NCBI RefSeq assembly: GCF_963677065.1
Contig: NZ_OY781872.1
Coordinates: 124,001-188,000, forward strand
Length of the DNA stretch: 64,000 bases
Source of the DNA: an uncultured Methanoregula sp.
GTDB lineage: Archaea; Halobacteriota; Methanomicrobia; Methanomicrobiales; Methanospirillaceae
Direction: 5' to 3'
The position numbers were made by a program, and so were the translations under genes. Shown here in pieces: positions 25,505 to 35,055 of this stretch. Numbering within the stretch: the first letter of the stretch is position 1; each line of letters begins with the position of its first letter. The notes beneath the pieces were generated by a model, which worked only from the letters and a program-made list of their open reading frames with translations, did not search any database and was not told the origin of the DNA.

Positions 25505-26707
25505 ATGAAGAGAAATATCCAGATAGAAGCCTTGAACCAGATTCCGTTGGAAAAGCAGCGCATTGAACTTGCCGAGCGTAAATGCCTTGGCCACCCGGAC
25601 AGTCTTGCTGATGGCATTGCCGAATCGATCAGCCAGGCACTCTGCAAGACCTACCTCGAAGAGTTCGGGGTAGTTCTCCACCACAACACCGACCAGGGCG
25701 AAGTTGTTGCCGGTGAATCGGCACCCAAGTTCGGCGGCGGCCGGATGATCCGCCCGATCTATGTCCTCCTGGACGGGCGGGCAACAAAGCAGTGGAACGG
25801 TACCACCATCCCAACCGATGCCGTTGCTGTTGAGGCAGCCCACAAGTACATCCACAAGATCCTCCCCGAGCTCGATCTCAACCGCGAGATCATGATCGAC
25901 TGCCGGCTCGGGACCGGTTCCACCGACCTGCGGGATGTCTTCAAGCCCAACCAGGGCAAGGCACCCCGGTCCAACGATACCTCGTTCGGTGTCGGCCATG
26001 CCCCGTTCTCCGATGTGGAGAATATCATCCGGAACAGCTCCGAATATATCGACACCAAGCTCCGGAAGAAATACCCCGCCATCGGCCAGGACATCAAGAT
26101 CATGGGCCTGAGGGACGGGAACAATATCACCCTCACGATTGCCTGCGCCATTGTTGACCGCTACTGCAAGGACATCCGGGAATACTCGGAGTACATGAGT
26201 CTCCTCAACGAAGAGATAACGGCAATTGCAAAGAAGAACACCAAGCGCAAGGTCACGGTCCATGTCAACACCGCCGACGACATCAAGAAGAAGAGCGTCT
26301 TCCTGACCGTTACCGGCACCTCCGCCGAGATGGGCGACGACGGCTCGGTCGGCCGTGGCAACCGGTGCAACGGGCTCATCACCCCCAACCGCCCGATGTC
26401 CATGGAAGCAACGAGCGGGAAGAACCCGATCAACCACATCGGCAAGATCTACAACCTCCTCTCAACCCAGATGGCACAGGAATGTGTGAAGAAGGTTGAC
26501 GGTATCGAGGAACTGTATGTCCGGCTTCTCTCCCAGATCGGAAAGCCCATCGACCAGCCCCTGGTGGCAAGCGTCCAGGTGCTGCCCAAGTCCGGCGTGG
26601 CGCTCAAGGAGATCAATGCTGACATCCTTGAGATCGTTGACGCCCAGCTGGCGAACGTAACCCAGGTCACCGAGAAGGTCATCGCAGGCAAGCTCAAGAC
26701 ATTCTGA
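25505..26707 (+). CDS. metK: S-adenosylmethionine synthetase, archaeal type
   Basis: 400 residues, the archaeal family that shares little with the bacterial enzyme. [52 protein letters not shown] and [20 protein letters not shown] are characteristic. Makes SAM from ATP and methionine in the cytoplasm. I start at ATG 25505, which gives the family's standard length; the longer upstream frame is spacer with a TATA-like TTATAAG. hisG follows 7 bases later. Confidence 0.95.
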   Translation: MKRNIQIEALNQIPLEKQRIELAERKCLGHPDSLADGIAESISQALCKTYLEEFGVVLHHNTDQGEVVAGESAPKFGGGRMIRPIYVLLDGRATKQWNGTTIPTDAVAVEAAHKYIHKILPELDLNREIMIDCRLGTGSTDLRDVFKPNQGKAPRSNDTSFGVGHAPFSDVENIIRNSSEYIDTKLRKKYPAIGQDIKIMGLRDGNNITLTIACAIVDRYCKDIREYSEYMSLLNEEITAIAKKNTKRKVTVHVNTADDIKKKSVFLTVTGTSAEMGDDGSVGRGNRCNGLITPNRPMSMEATSGKNPINHIGKIYNLLSTQMAQECVKKVDGIEELYVRLLSQIGKPIDQPLVASVQVLPKSGVALKEINADILEIVDAQLANVTQVTEKVIAGKLKTF

Positions 26708-26714
26708 TGGAACA

Positions 26715-27629
26715 ATGGCGAAATCTGCAAAAAATATAAAAAATACCGCCAATACATCCTCTTTTTCCGATATTGTCCGGCTGGCAATTCCCAACAAGGG
26801 CCGGATCGCTGCGCCCATCATGGATCTGGTTGAGAAGAGCGGTCTCCACCTTGCCGAGAACGGAGAGCGCCGGCTTATTACAAAAACCCTCGATCCCCAC
26901 GTGGAGATCCTCTTTGCCCGGCCGGTGGATATCCCGGAGTACGTTGCAACGGGAGCTGCCGATCTCGGCATCACCGGCCACGACATGGTTGTGGAGCGGG
27001 AAGCAGATGTCGAGGAACTGCTCGATCTCCAGTTCGGAAGAGCAAAACTGGTGCTGGCCGTGAGCGAGGACTCGGATATCTCGTCAGTAAAGGATCTTGC
27101 CGGTAAAAAAATTGCAACCGAATTCCAGGTCATTGCCCGCAATTACTTGAAAAAGCATAAAGTGGACGCAGATATCGTTCTTGTCGGCGGCGCCTGCGAG
27201 GCAACCCCCCATCTCGGCATTGCCGATGCAATCATCGATCTCTCCAGCTCGGGAACAACGCTCAAGACCAACCGCCTCCGGGTCATCGACGAGGTCCTGG
27301 TCACGTCGACCCATCTCATAGCAAACCATAATTCCCTCAAAACCAAGAGAGAGAAGATCGACGAGATCCATCTTGCGCTGGAGAGCGTGATCCGGGCCCG
27401 GGGCCAGTGCTACCTGATGATGAACGTGAAACGGGCCTCGCTTGAGACCGTCAAGCGCGTACTGCCGGGCCTCTCGGGCCCCACCGTCATGGATGTGGCC
27501 TCGAGCGAGGATCTTGTTGCGGTTCACGCCGTTGTCAACGAGGAGCGGGTCTACACGCTGATCAATGCCCTCCGGCGGGCGGGGGCAAAAGACATCCTGG
27601 TCATGGCCATCCAACGGATGATCCGCTGA
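26715..27629 (+). CDS. hisG: ATP phosphoribosyltransferase (long form)
   Basis: 304 residues, so the long form with a C-terminal regulatory ACT-like domain for feedback by histidine. IVRLAIPNKGRIAAPIMDL, GAADLGITGHDMV and IVDLSSSGTTLKTN-like segments are present. First step of histidine synthesis. ATG 26715 has a ~19-residue Lys/Asn-rich tail before the conserved sequence. Followed by hisA with a 6-base gap. Confidence 0.93.
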   Translation: MAKSAKNIKNTANTSSFSDIVRLAIPNKGRIAAPIMDLVEKSGLHLAENGERRLITKTLDPHVEILFARPVDIPEYVATGAADLGITGHDMVVEREADVEELLDLQFGRAKLVLAVSEDSDISSVKDLAGKKIATEFQVIARNYLKKHKVDADIVLVGGACEATPHLGIADAIIDLSSSGTTLKTNRLRVIDEVLVTSTHLIANHNSLKTKREKIDEIHLALESVIRARGQCYLMMNVKRASLETVKRVLPGLSGPTVMDVASSEDLVAVHAVVNEERVYTLINALRRAGAKDILVMAIQRMIR

Positions 27630-27635
27630 GGTATC

Positions 27636-28346
27636 ATGAGAATCTTTCCTGCCGTCGATATTCTTGGGGGACGATGCGTCCAGCTGGTCCAGGGAAAGCG
27701 CGAGAGCGCGACTGCGTACGGCAACCCGCTGGACTGCGCCACCCGGTGGCTGGACGAGGGGGCGGATGCTCTCCATGTCATCAATCTCGACGGGGCGTTT
27801 GGCAGCGCCCGGAAAAATGCCGATCTCATTGCTGACCTGATCAAGAAGACCGGTGTGGAGATCGAGCTGGGAGGCGGGATCCGCTCTCTTGAGGATGCAA
27901 AGCACTGGCTCGATACCGGCGTTTCCCGCATCATCATCTCCACGCTTGCCACCCGGGAGCCGGACTGCATCCGCACGCTATCTGAGGAATTCGGGAGCAG
28001 CCGGATCATGGCGGGAGTGGATGCCAAAGGCGGCCAGATCGCGATCCACGGCTGGCAGGAGACCGCCGGGGACTATCTTGGCTGGGCAAAACGGTTCGAG
28101 GACCTGGGAGCCGGGTCGCTTCTCTACACCAACGTGGATGTCGAGGGGCTCCAGCAGGGCGTCCGGTTCGGGCCGGTAAAACGGCTGATCGATCATGTCA
28201 AGATCCCGGTAGTCGTTGCCGGGGGAGTCTCGTCCCGGCCGGATGTGGCAGGGCTGAAAGACGCAGGAGCGTACGGAGCAGTCCTCGGCTCCTCGCTGTA
28301 CAGCGGAAAGATATCGATAAAGGAAGCCCTGGAGGAATGCGGATGA
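27636..28346 (+). CDS. hisA: Phosphoribosyl-formimino-AICAR isomerase
   Basis: 236 residues, (beta-alpha)8 barrel. [48 protein letters not shown] and [12 protein letters not shown] carry the catalytic and phosphate-binding residues (Asp8, Asp near AGVDAKGG). Converts ProFAR to PRFAR. Overlaps hisB by ATGA. Confidence 0.94.
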   Translation: MRIFPAVDILGGRCVQLVQGKRESATAYGNPLDCATRWLDEGADALHVINLDGAFGSARKNADLIADLIKKTGVEIELGGGIRSLEDAKHWLDTGVSRIIISTLATREPDCIRTLSEEFGSSRIMAGVDAKGGQIAIHGWQETAGDYLGWAKRFEDLGAGSLLYTNVDVEGLQQGVRFGPVKRLIDHVKIPVVVAGGVSSRPDVAGLKDAGAYGAVLGSSLYSGKISIKEALEECG

Positions 28347-28924
28347 GAATTGCGGAAGTTGTGCGGAAGACAAAGGAGACCGATATCACGATCAGGATAA
28401 ACCCCGATGGAACCGGGAAGGTGACCGCGGACAGCGGGATTGCGTTCTTCGACCACATGCTCAACGCCATGGCACGGCACGGCGGGTTCGACCTGGACCT
28501 TAGGGCAAAGGGCGACCTGCACGTGGACTGCCACCACACGGTCGAGGATATCGGGATCGTGCTCGGCGATGTCATCAAACAGTCCATCGGTGAAGGCAGG
28601 GGAATGAAACGGTTCTCCCACGCGATCATCCCCATGGACGAGTCGCTTGCCCAGGTTGCCCTCGACTGCGGGGGCCGGGGGTACCTGGTCTGGACCGGCT
28701 CGTTCGGCAACAAGGCTGTGGGGAACATCCCCTCCGATCTTTTCGAGCATTTCTTTTACTCGCTCTGCACCCGGGCCGGGATCACGGCGCACATCTCGTT
28801 CTCCGGCAAGAACGATCACCACAAGTGCGAGGCGGTCTTCAAGGCCTTCGGCATCGCACTCGGGGAGGCCCTCTCCATCACCGGGGATCCAAAAGCGGTC
28901 CGGAGCACGAAAGGGAAGTTCTGA
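28343..28924 (+). CDS. hisB: Imidazoleglycerol-phosphate dehydratase
   Basis: 193 residues. Metal ligands in [16 protein letters not shown] and [15 protein letters not shown], repeated as [12 protein letters not shown] and [17 protein letters not shown] 28343 has GGAGG 7 bases upstream and overlaps the hisA stop; the ATG at 28337 is too close to that site. Last gene of metK-hisGAB. Confidence 0.94.
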   Translation: MRIAEVVRKTKETDITIRINPDGTGKVTADSGIAFFDHMLNAMARHGGFDLDLRAKGDLHVDCHHTVEDIGIVLGDVIKQSIGEGRGMKRFSHAIIPMDESLAQVALDCGGRGYLVWTGSFGNKAVGNIPSDLFEHFFYSLCTRAGITAHISFSGKNDHHKCEAVFKAFGIALGEALSITGDPKAVRSTKGKF

Positions 28925-28929
28925 TCCAC

Positions 28930-29424
28930 TCAGAGGAACTTCTGCATCCAGACCGTATCGAATACGATTCCTTTTTTCTCTGCAACCTGAGAAAATCTCC
29001 CGCATTCCACGAACCCGTGATGCCCGTGGAACCGGATGCTCCCTTCATTCAGGGACGAGATACTGGCAAGGAGGGTTGTTATACCCCGCTCTTTTGCACA
29101 GGCCTGGAGATGCCCGAGCATCAGCGACCCGAGTCCGTTTCCTGTTGATTCCGGTCGGATGAAATACGTGATCTCGGCAGTACGATGGAAGGCGGGCATG
29201 GGGTTGTGGGGACGGAGCAGGCCAAAGCCCACCGGTTCCCCCCCGGGCCCGCGGACAACCACAGAAGGGTAATTCCTGCAGGTTTCAAGGAGATGGTCAA
29301 AGAATTCGTACGGCACCGGGTTCTCCGGATATGCAGCAAAACTGTTCTTGATATAATAGTTGAAGATATCCACGATGGCTTTTCGATCCGATGGCATCAG
29401 AGGACCCAGGGTGTAATCCTGCAT
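28930..29424 (-). CDS. GNAT-family N-acetyltransferase
   Basis: 164 residues, phosphinothricin-acetyltransferase-like: DRKAIVDIFNYYI, VGFGLLRPHN, ITYFIRPESTGNGLGSLMLG (acetyl-CoA loop) and TTLLASISSLNEGSIRFHGH, HGFVECG. Acetylates an amine substrate, unknown which. ATG 29424 has GGTGA 7 bases upstream; a TTG two codons earlier is less likely. Upstream lie two operator-like repeats around a TATA box, which match one at the start of the MarR gene. Confidence 0.85.
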   Translation of the reverse strand: MQDYTLGPLMPSDRKAIVDIFNYYIKNSFAAYPENPVPYEFFDHLLETCRNYPSVVVRGPGGEPVGFGLLRPHNPMPAFHRTAEITYFIRPESTGNGLGSLMLGHLQACAKERGITTLLASISSLNEGSIRFHGHHGFVECGRFSQVAEKKGIVFDTVWMQKFL

Positions 29425-29470
29425 GTACAATCACCATGACAAACCCGCAACTACGCCGGGAGTGACCATA

Positions 29471-29514
29471 TATTGTATAGTATCTAAACTATTTAATTTA
29501 GTATCTAAACAATA
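29471..29514 (-). promoter_or_regulatory. Promoter with paired MarR-type operators
   Basis: TAGTATCTAAAC occurs at 29478-29489 and 29499-29510, 21 bases apart (two helical turns). The second lies in TTTAGTATCTAAA with arms TTTAG/CTAAA. Outer TATTGT (29471-29476) and ACAATA (29509-29514) add symmetry. Between them, on the minus strand, AAATTAAATAG is a plausible TATA box for the GNAT gene. Confidence 0.55.
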
Positions 29515-29557
29515 TACCCATCCGGACCCGGCAGTCGGGGATCGCCCAGCTGAAAAA

Positions 29558-30067
29558 TTATTGAGTCTTCCCGGAAACGTTCTTGCGCAGTTCAGGACAA
29601 TCGTCAAATATCTTCTCAAGGGTCGAGAGAATGTCCATCAGGTTCTGCCGGTCTTTTTCTCCCAGGGATGCGACTGCCTGCTCGATCCTCCCGTTGACAA
29701 GACTATGGTACGCAGCGTGCCAGGCAAAGGCTCTTTTTCCTGCATCCGTAAGCCGGAGATAGACGGTCTTATTGTCTCCCTCGCCAAAACTCCGCCCGAG
29801 GTACCCTTTCTCTTCCAGTTTTTTTACCGTCTGCGAGACGGCTCCTTTCGTAATACCGAGCCGCAATGCAATCGAGGACATACTCTCTTCCGGGAAGCGC
29901 CCCGCCATATCGATGAGATGGATCTCGGAGGCATGGAGCAGCACCCCGTCACCGGTATCCACCGGCTCTTTCTCAATTGTGGCCGCCTTGGAAAAGAGCC
30001 GGGACATGGCATCCATGAATTCCTGCGCCCCGCGATTCCCATCAATGTCCGGCGTATGGTTTAGCAT
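29558..30067 (-). CDS. MarR-family transcription regulator
   Basis: 169 residues. Winged helix: HLIDMAGRFPEESMSSIALR, LGITKGAVSQTVKKLEEKG (recognition helix), then SFGEGDNKTVYLRLTDAGKR (wing). The N-terminal helix and C-terminal helices for dimerisation are present. The start codon lies inside TTTAGCATCTATA, which resembles the operator motif upstream of GNAT, so it likely represses itself and the acetyltransferase. Confidence 0.88.
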   Translation of the reverse strand: MLNHTPDIDGNRGAQEFMDAMSRLFSKAATIEKEPVDTGDGVLLHASEIHLIDMAGRFPEESMSSIALRLGITKGAVSQTVKKLEEKGYLGRSFGEGDNKTVYLRLTDAGKRAFAWHAAYHSLVNGRIEQAVASLGEKDRQNLMDILSTLEKIFDDCPELRKNVSGKTQ

Positions 30068-30072
30068 CTATA
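30060..30072 (-). promoter_or_regulatory. Operator-like site over the MarR start codon
   Basis: TTTAGCATCTATA, sharing TTTAG-NAT-CTANA with the GNAT upstream sites; its CAT is the reverse complement of the MarR ATG. Suggests autorepression by blocking transcription or translation. Confidence 0.45.
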
Positions 30073-30161
30073 CTATCGTGGGGCCGCGAAAGATATCACT
30101 TCTTGCATACAAAAACCAAAAAAACAGAAATTACGAGCGTGCAGAAGAGAAAAAGAGTTGA

Positions 30162-30368
30162 TCAGTTGGACTTTGCAGCCAGGTCAACGTCTTCTTTCTT
30201 GATGGTCTTGCGGCCAGCGTGCTCGGCAAGCTTGTTGGCCTCTTTTGTCAGCTGGGCAATGTACTTCTCAGCCTTGACAACAAGTGCTTCTGCTGCATCG
30301 CTTCCCACTCTTTCGGCTCCGTTTTTCTTCGCAATCCTTACAACTGCGGCGATTGGTAAATCTGCCAT
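30162..30368 (-). CDS. Archaeal histone
   Basis: 68 residues, the length of HMf-type histones: MADLPIAAVVRIAKKNGAER, VGSDAAEALVVKAEKYIAQL, then AGRKTIKKEDVDLAAK. Three histone-fold helices with the conserved R19-like RV..DA and the terminal TIKKEDV loop. Compacts DNA as dimers and larger assemblies. ATG 30368 has GAGGT 9 bases upstream and a TATA box; the longer upstream frame is promoter sequence. Confidence 0.95.
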   Translation of the reverse strand: MADLPIAAVVRIAKKNGAERVGSDAAEALVVKAEKYIAQLTKEANKLAEHAGRKTIKKEDVDLAAKSN

Positions 30369-30397
30369 GTTTCTTACCTCAAAAAGAAAGTCTATTG

Positions 30398-30410
30398 GTA
30401 TATTTAAATA
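30398..30410 (-). promoter_or_regulatory. TATA box of the histone gene
   Basis: TATTTAAATATA on the minus strand, ~25 bases before a likely start site near 30378 and 30-42 bases before the ATG. Strong match for a highly expressed archaeal gene. Confidence 0.6.
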
Positions 30411-30564
30411 CTTTTTGGCGAAATACGATAATTTACTCAGTAATACGGTATTGGAGGGCATCCTGCAAAGCAAGTCAGGAACGGGGTTCAGAATTTCGCA
30501 GAATAATTTTAAAACGAATTAAACGGTTCTTTTAAAGAAAAGGAGAAGATTTATGCGTTTAAAA

Positions 30565-31329
30565 TTATTCCAACAAAGATGCTGCGAGCAATAGCGCATT
30601 CGTGTAATTTGGTGAGGCGCGCGAAGTATCCACGAAAATTCTGCTGATATTTACAACAGGCGCGCCATGACCGAAACCGCCCCCAAGAAACGTGAGGGTC
30701 CGGAAGACGAGGTTGCCGGATATCCCGTCCGGTGCAATGATGAGCCCGCAGTCCCTGATGGCATCTTCAATAAGGATCTCGCAATGCTCGGACCCGGTGA
30801 TCCGGGCAACCAGTTCGGCATCGGCCATGCTGGCATCCACCTGGGGGTGCCTGCCGATGTCCCCCAGGCGCCCGCCGGAGAGAATGCCGACCTTTTCGGG
30901 AAGACCGAATTTTTTTGCAATATTCTTCCCTTTCTTTATCAGTTCCACTTTCTCAGGAACAGTCCAGCCTTCATCAACACCGACCGGTGTGAAAAGGAAT
31001 TTTTTCCCGTCAACGGTCTCAAGAAGCGCAATCCGCTCGAGATGATCCACCTTCTCGCCGCATTTTAACGCTTTTAAGGTTGTATTCGACGGCAGGGTCC
31101 CCCTCACCGCTGCATCGATCCGCCCTGCCATGAGGTCATCGATCATGACCTCTTCGGGATTCGGGCTTTCCGTGATCAGCACCGCAGGGTTTGCAGGTTT
31201 TCTCCCGATACTACCCGGCCGGCAGTAACAGATAGTCGTGAACGGGCCGCTCACATGCTCGGCACTGAGGAGGACTTTCTCAGGGTCTTCTCCAATGCCT
31301 ATCCCTATTCGCTTCAGTGCAGCGGGCAT
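30565..31329 (-). CDS. mtxX: Methanogenesis marker protein 4 (MtxX-like)
   Basis: 254 residues, methanogen marker 4/MtxX, a relative of phosphate acetyl/butyryltransferases. MPAALKRIGIGIGEDPEKVL, DDLMAGRIDAAVRGTLPSNT, GVDEGWTVPEKVELIKKGKN and FLGGGFGHGAPVV are typical. The role is not established; it occurs in methanogens. Its start lies 16 bases inside the end of the upstream marker-2 gene, so the pair is one transcript. Confidence 0.85.
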   Translation of the reverse strand: MPAALKRIGIGIGEDPEKVLLSAEHVSGPFTTICYCRPGSIGRKPANPAVLITESPNPEEVMIDDLMAGRIDAAVRGTLPSNTTLKALKCGEKVDHLERIALLETVDGKKFLFTPVGVDEGWTVPEKVELIKKGKNIAKKFGLPEKVGILSGGRLGDIGRHPQVDASMADAELVARITGSEHCEILIEDAIRDCGLIIAPDGISGNLVFRTLTFLGGGFGHGAPVVNISRIFVDTSRASPNYTNALLLAASLLE

Positions 31330-32327
31330 CCGATATCCTCATCGGAGAGGTGCATGATCCCGTTGTTGACGAAATCGAAAACCTGCGTCTCGTTGCCATC
31401 GTACCGGATCCGCAGCTCCCGGCTGCTGTTGACCGTACCGATATCTTTTGCCGTGATCCCGACTTCGGCAAAGACCCGGATCAGTTCAGGAACCTGGGAC
31501 TTGTTTGCCGTCATGATAAAGCCCATGCCGGGATACATCCGTACCCACAGTTCGAAGGTTATGTTGTTTGCTGCAAGCGGGGGCTTCGGGATAAGATCGA
31601 GATCGATCTCGGCCCCTTTCCCGCTCACTTCGAGAAGCATCCCGAGGGTGCCGATGATGCCCGGGTTGCTGATGTCTTTTCCTGCGGTCACCAGGTGCCT
31701 CTTACCGATCGTCTCGAGCACGGCAATCTGTGCCCGCACCTGTGCCGCGGTCTTCATGGTCACCGAATCCCAGTTGAGTGCGCAGGACGGGTGGACCCGG
31801 CCGGAGAGATCGATCGCCGCGATGACCCGGTCGCCTTCCTGGGCCGTGTGGCTGTAGATGATGGAGTCGAGGCTGGCGGAGCCGAGGATGGAGACATCGA
31901 TGACGCTGTACGGGGCATCCGGGTGAAGGTGCCCGCCAACGATCGGCACGCCGAACTGGGCCGATGCATCGTGCATGCCCTTGACCACCTGCTCCTGCAC
32001 GGTTGACTTGGAGATCGAGAAGATGTCCACCATGGCGATCGGCCGGCCGCCCATGGCGGCGATATCGTGGATGTTGACGAGGACCGAGCAGTATCCTGCC
32101 CAGTACGGGTCCACATCCATGAGCTTGCTCCAGATCCCGTCGGCTGCCAGGAGCAGGGCTTCGCCATTGTGTTCGATAACTGCTGCATCCTCTCCGAACG
32201 AGGCGACAACGTGGGGGGCATCGATCTTCAGTGCCTTGACCATCTCCCCGATGGTATGTTTTCGCTTTACCCCTTCGTATTCCCTGACAACCTTTGCTAT
32301 CGTCTCTGTGGAGCAGCTGTGGACCAC
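31314..32327 (-). CDS. mmp2: Methanogenesis marker protein 2 (AIR-synthase-like)
   Basis: 337 residues, PurM/ThiL/HypE superfamily ATP-binding protein. VASFGEDAAVIEHNGEALLL (D-A nucleotide motif), AGYCSVLVNIHDIAAMGGRP, VGGHLHPDAPYSVIDVSILG and ISNPGIIGTLGML. Widely found only in methanogens, likely an ATP-dependent maturation or biosynthesis step; substrate unknown. Transcribed with mtxX. Divergent from rfcL across a 145-base promoter region. Confidence 0.85.
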   Translation of the reverse strand: MVHSCSTETIAKVVREYEGVKRKHTIGEMVKALKIDAPHVVASFGEDAAVIEHNGEALLLAADGIWSKLMDVDPYWAGYCSVLVNIHDIAAMGGRPIAMVDIFSISKSTVQEQVVKGMHDASAQFGVPIVGGHLHPDAPYSVIDVSILGSASLDSIIYSHTAQEGDRVIAAIDLSGRVHPSCALNWDSVTMKTAAQVRAQIAVLETIGKRHLVTAGKDISNPGIIGTLGMLLEVSGKGAEIDLDLIPKPPLAANNITFELWVRMYPGMGFIMTANKSQVPELIRVFAEVGITAKDIGTVNSSRELRIRYDGNETQVFDFVNNGIMHLSDEDIGCPLH

Positions 32328-32472
32328 GAAATCACCTGAACACTAACCTAAAATAATTGCGTTAATGCTATTTTCACGTTATCAGAGATAATGTATTTGT
32401 TCCGATCCCGCAGCCACAAAACCGCCATTACGCAAGCGTTGATTTTATTCATATGACCGCCAACGTGTTGGT

Positions 32473-33864
32473 ATGGACTGGGCAGAGAAATACCGGCCTG
32501 CACACCTTGCCGATCTGGTCGGCAACACGACTGCGGTCCGTCAGATTGCCGACTGGGCAAAGAACTGGTCGCGGAAATCGAAGCCCCTGCTCATCTACGG
32601 CAAGCCCGGTATCGGCAAGACCTCCAGCGCAATTGCCCTTGCAAACGATATGAACTGGGAGGTGATCGAGCTCAATGCGAGCGACCAGAGGACGGCAGCC
32701 GTCATCGAGCGGATTGCAGGTGCCGGAAGCACCACGGCAAGCCTCACCGGTTCCTCCCGGAAACTGATAATCCTTGACGAGGCCGACAATCTCCAGGGCA
32801 CGGCTGACCGGGGGGGTGCGAAGGCGATCATCGAATGCATCCGGGAGACCCGGCAGCCGATGGTCCTGATCGCAAACGATCTCTACGGACTCTCGCCGGA
32901 GATCCGCTCCCGCTGCGAACCGGTCCAGTTCAAGGCCGTTCCCGCCCGGTCGATCGCCCCGAGGCTCAAGTACCTCTGTGCTGCGGAAAAGATCGCCTGC
33001 AGCGATGCAGCAGTCCACGCGATAGCCGAGAGCGCCGAGGGGGATATCCGCTCGGCCGTGAACATGCTGTATGCCTCGGCAATAGGGAGGACAAGCCTCG
33101 AGGATTCGGGCGTCCACACCTCGCAGAAGGATGAACGCGTCTCCATCTTCACGTTAATCTCCGCCCTTTTTGGCAAATCCTCAGACAGCGAGCTGCTCCG
33201 GCTCTCGTACGATGTGGATGACACACCGGAGACCATCGAGCAGTGGGTCGAGGGCAGCATCCAGTTCATGCCCGATGCCCACGCCGCGGGAACCGCATTC
33301 CGCCACCTGGCCCGGGCCGACGAGTACCTGGGGTATACGTACCGGCGCCAGTACCACACGCTCTGGCGGTACGCAACCGCCATCATGCTCCTCGGGGCTG
33401 CGGATGCGGCCGGGGGAAAAGGCCTCCATGCCCGCATCATGCCGCCGGAACGCTGGCAGCGGATGTCCACGGCCAAGAAGCAGAAAACCATCCGGATTGC
33501 CACCCTGAACAAAGTCTCCGGCATGATGCATATCCCCCAGAACACCCTGCGGGAGAGTTACCTTGGCACCATCTCCATGCTTGTCGAGCAGGATCCTGCC
33601 GGCTATGCACGGGACCTGGCATTCGATGCCGACCAGCTCAATTTCTTCCTCAATGACCGGGCAAAATCCCAGGAAATAATAAAGGGACTCCTGCAGCAGG
33701 AGAAGGAGAAAGAAAAAGAGCAGAAGGAGAAGAAACCAAAGAAGGAGAAGGCGCCCAAGCAGGAGATCCTTCCCGAGGCAAAAACTCCTCCCGAAGTTCC
33801 TCCTGAACCTCCTGAAAAGAAGACCCCGGCAAAGACCCAGTCAACGCTCTTTGACGGGTTCTGA
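32473..33864 (+). CDS. rfcL: Replication factor C, large subunit
   Basis: 463 residues. Walker [17 protein letters not shown] (~42-57), Walker [13 protein letters not shown], sensor 1 and the arginine region [11 protein letters not shown]. After the AAA+ and collar parts comes a charged Glu/Lys tail (~405-430) and a C-terminal PIP-box-like QSTLFDGF for PCNA binding. Clamp loader with the small subunit (not in this window). Its 3' end overlaps that of the convergent UPF0146 gene by 24 bases. Confidence 0.94.
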   Translation: MDWAEKYRPAHLADLVGNTTAVRQIADWAKNWSRKSKPLLIYGKPGIGKTSSAIALANDMNWEVIELNASDQRTAAVIERIAGAGSTTASLTGSSRKLIILDEADNLQGTADRGGAKAIIECIRETRQPMVLIANDLYGLSPEIRSRCEPVQFKAVPARSIAPRLKYLCAAEKIACSDAAVHAIAESAEGDIRSAVNMLYASAIGRTSLEDSGVHTSQKDERVSIFTLISALFGKSSDSELLRLSYDVDDTPETIEQWVEGSIQFMPDAHAAGTAFRHLARADEYLGYTYRRQYHTLWRYATAIMLLGAADAAGGKGLHARIMPPERWQRMSTAKKQKTIRIATLNKVSGMMHIPQNTLRESYLGTISMLVEQDPAGYARDLAFDADQLNFFLNDRAKSQEIIKGLLQQEKEKEKEQKEKKPKKEKAPKQEILPEAKTPPEVPPEPPEKKTPAKTQSTLFDGF

Positions 33865-34257
33865 GATCGAAACATACCGGTGCAGGATCACCCCGCAGTC
33901 GATCTTCTCCCCGCCATCCCCGTACGTCTCGAACCCCAGGTGATAGACAACGAGATCCGCCCCCGCGGCCTGCGCAAGGGAGATGAGGGGCGGGATCATC
34001 TCGATGGCCGGCCGGACTGCGTAGATGACCTCCGCTCCCCGGTAGAGCGACAGATCGGGCTCGAAGACATCATCAACGGAAAACGGGATCGGACTTTCGG
34101 GCAGATCCTTAATATCGGTTGCCCGGATGAGGACTCCCGCGCCCAGGACTATCTCTGCTGCCGCGGTATTTCGCCCGATCCCGACTTCGACGGCAGATTT
34201 GTAGCGGCTTTGGATATACCGGCCGACAGAGGTCTCAATATGTTTATAGGAGCCCAT
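33841..34257 (-). CDS. UPF0146 family protein
   Basis: 138 residues. [20 protein letters not shown] then [41 protein letters not shown] sequence (Rossmann-like, relative of methyltransferases) are family hallmarks. Function unknown. Divergent from the archaemetzincin gene with only 17 bases between start codons. Confidence 0.85.
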   Translation of the reverse strand: MGSYKHIETSVGRYIQSRYKSAVEVGIGRNTAAAEIVLGAGVLIRATDIKDLPESPIPFSVDDVFEPDLSLYRGAEVIYAVRPAIEMIPPLISLAQAAGADLVVYHLGFETYGDGGEKIDCGVILHRYVSISEPVKER

Positions 34258-34274
34258 TTAAACAGAATATAGCG

Positions 34275-34814
34275 ATGCATATCCATATCTTTTGGGATGC
34301 CGAGTCCCCCGCGGGCCTCCAGATGCCGGTTGCCCGCAAGATCTCTTCAGTGCTGGGCGTCCCGTCATCGGTTTCGGAGAATCATGTCCGGATGATGGGA
34401 TATGTGGTTGCCCGGAGGCAGATCGATGCCCAGGCGCTCCTTGACAGCATCCAGACCTACAAGCACCGGCACGAAATCGCGGATCCGGTCCTTCTCGTGG
34501 TCAACCAGGACCTCTTCCGGAACGGGAACAGTTTTGTCTTCGGCCTTGCACGCCAGTCCGTCGGCGCTGCGGTGGTCTCAAGTGCCCGTCTCTGCAATGA
34601 ATATTACGGCCGGCCCCCCGATGATGACGACCTGATCGACCGGCTGACCAAGGAAGGGGCGCATGAAGTCGGGCATCTTCTCGGGCTCGATCACTGCGAG
34701 AACACGGAATGCATCATGTTCAAACCGGACACGCTTGACGAGCTGGACCGGAAGAGAAAGATGCTCTGCCCGACCTGTTCTGCCCGGCTGGCTGCACACC
34801 GGGAAGGAGAATAA
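34275..34814 (+). CDS. amzA: Archaemetzincin, zinc metalloprotease
   Basis: 179 residues. Catalytic motif HEVGHLLGLDH (His130, Glu131, His134, His140) followed by CENTECIMF and CPTCSARL, the HExxHxxGxxHCx4CxM signature with the extra zinc site. Cytoplasmic protease of unknown substrate. The ATG lies 17 bases from the divergent UPF0146 start, so its promoter (GTTTATAGG near 34238) sits in that gene's 5' end and the leader must be very short. Confidence 0.93.
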   Translation: MHIHIFWDAESPAGLQMPVARKISSVLGVPSSVSENHVRMMGYVVARRQIDAQALLDSIQTYKHRHEIADPVLLVVNQDLFRNGNSFVFGLARQSVGAAVVSSARLCNEYYGRPPDDDDLIDRLTKEGAHEVGHLLGLDHCENTECIMFKPDTLDELDRKRKMLCPTCSARLAAHREGE

Positions 34815-34848
34815 GCCCGGGGAATATCCGGATCCTGTTCCCCCGGGC
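34815..34848 (+). terminator. Strong hairpin after amzA
   Basis: GCCCGGGG (34815-34822) pairs with CCCCGGGC (34841-34848) right after the TAA. No T run, so rather an RNA-end stabiliser than a classical terminator. 34849-35055 holds no gene I can see. Confidence 0.4.
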
Positions 34849-35055
34849 AGGAAGGTTTCCGGTACTAATCCGCACTCGGGGAATCCACTTTTCATCGACC
34901 CGGCGTGATCGCTGCCCGGGTGACCGTTTGAAAACACCTTCCGATCCCAGCAAGCCGAATTGCAGACCGGCTGCCGTGCAGCGGGAGCATAAAACGGATA
35001 AGCCGGAACAGGGAAGAGTCTCTTATCCATCGCGGGACAACCCGCGGGGTGGGGT

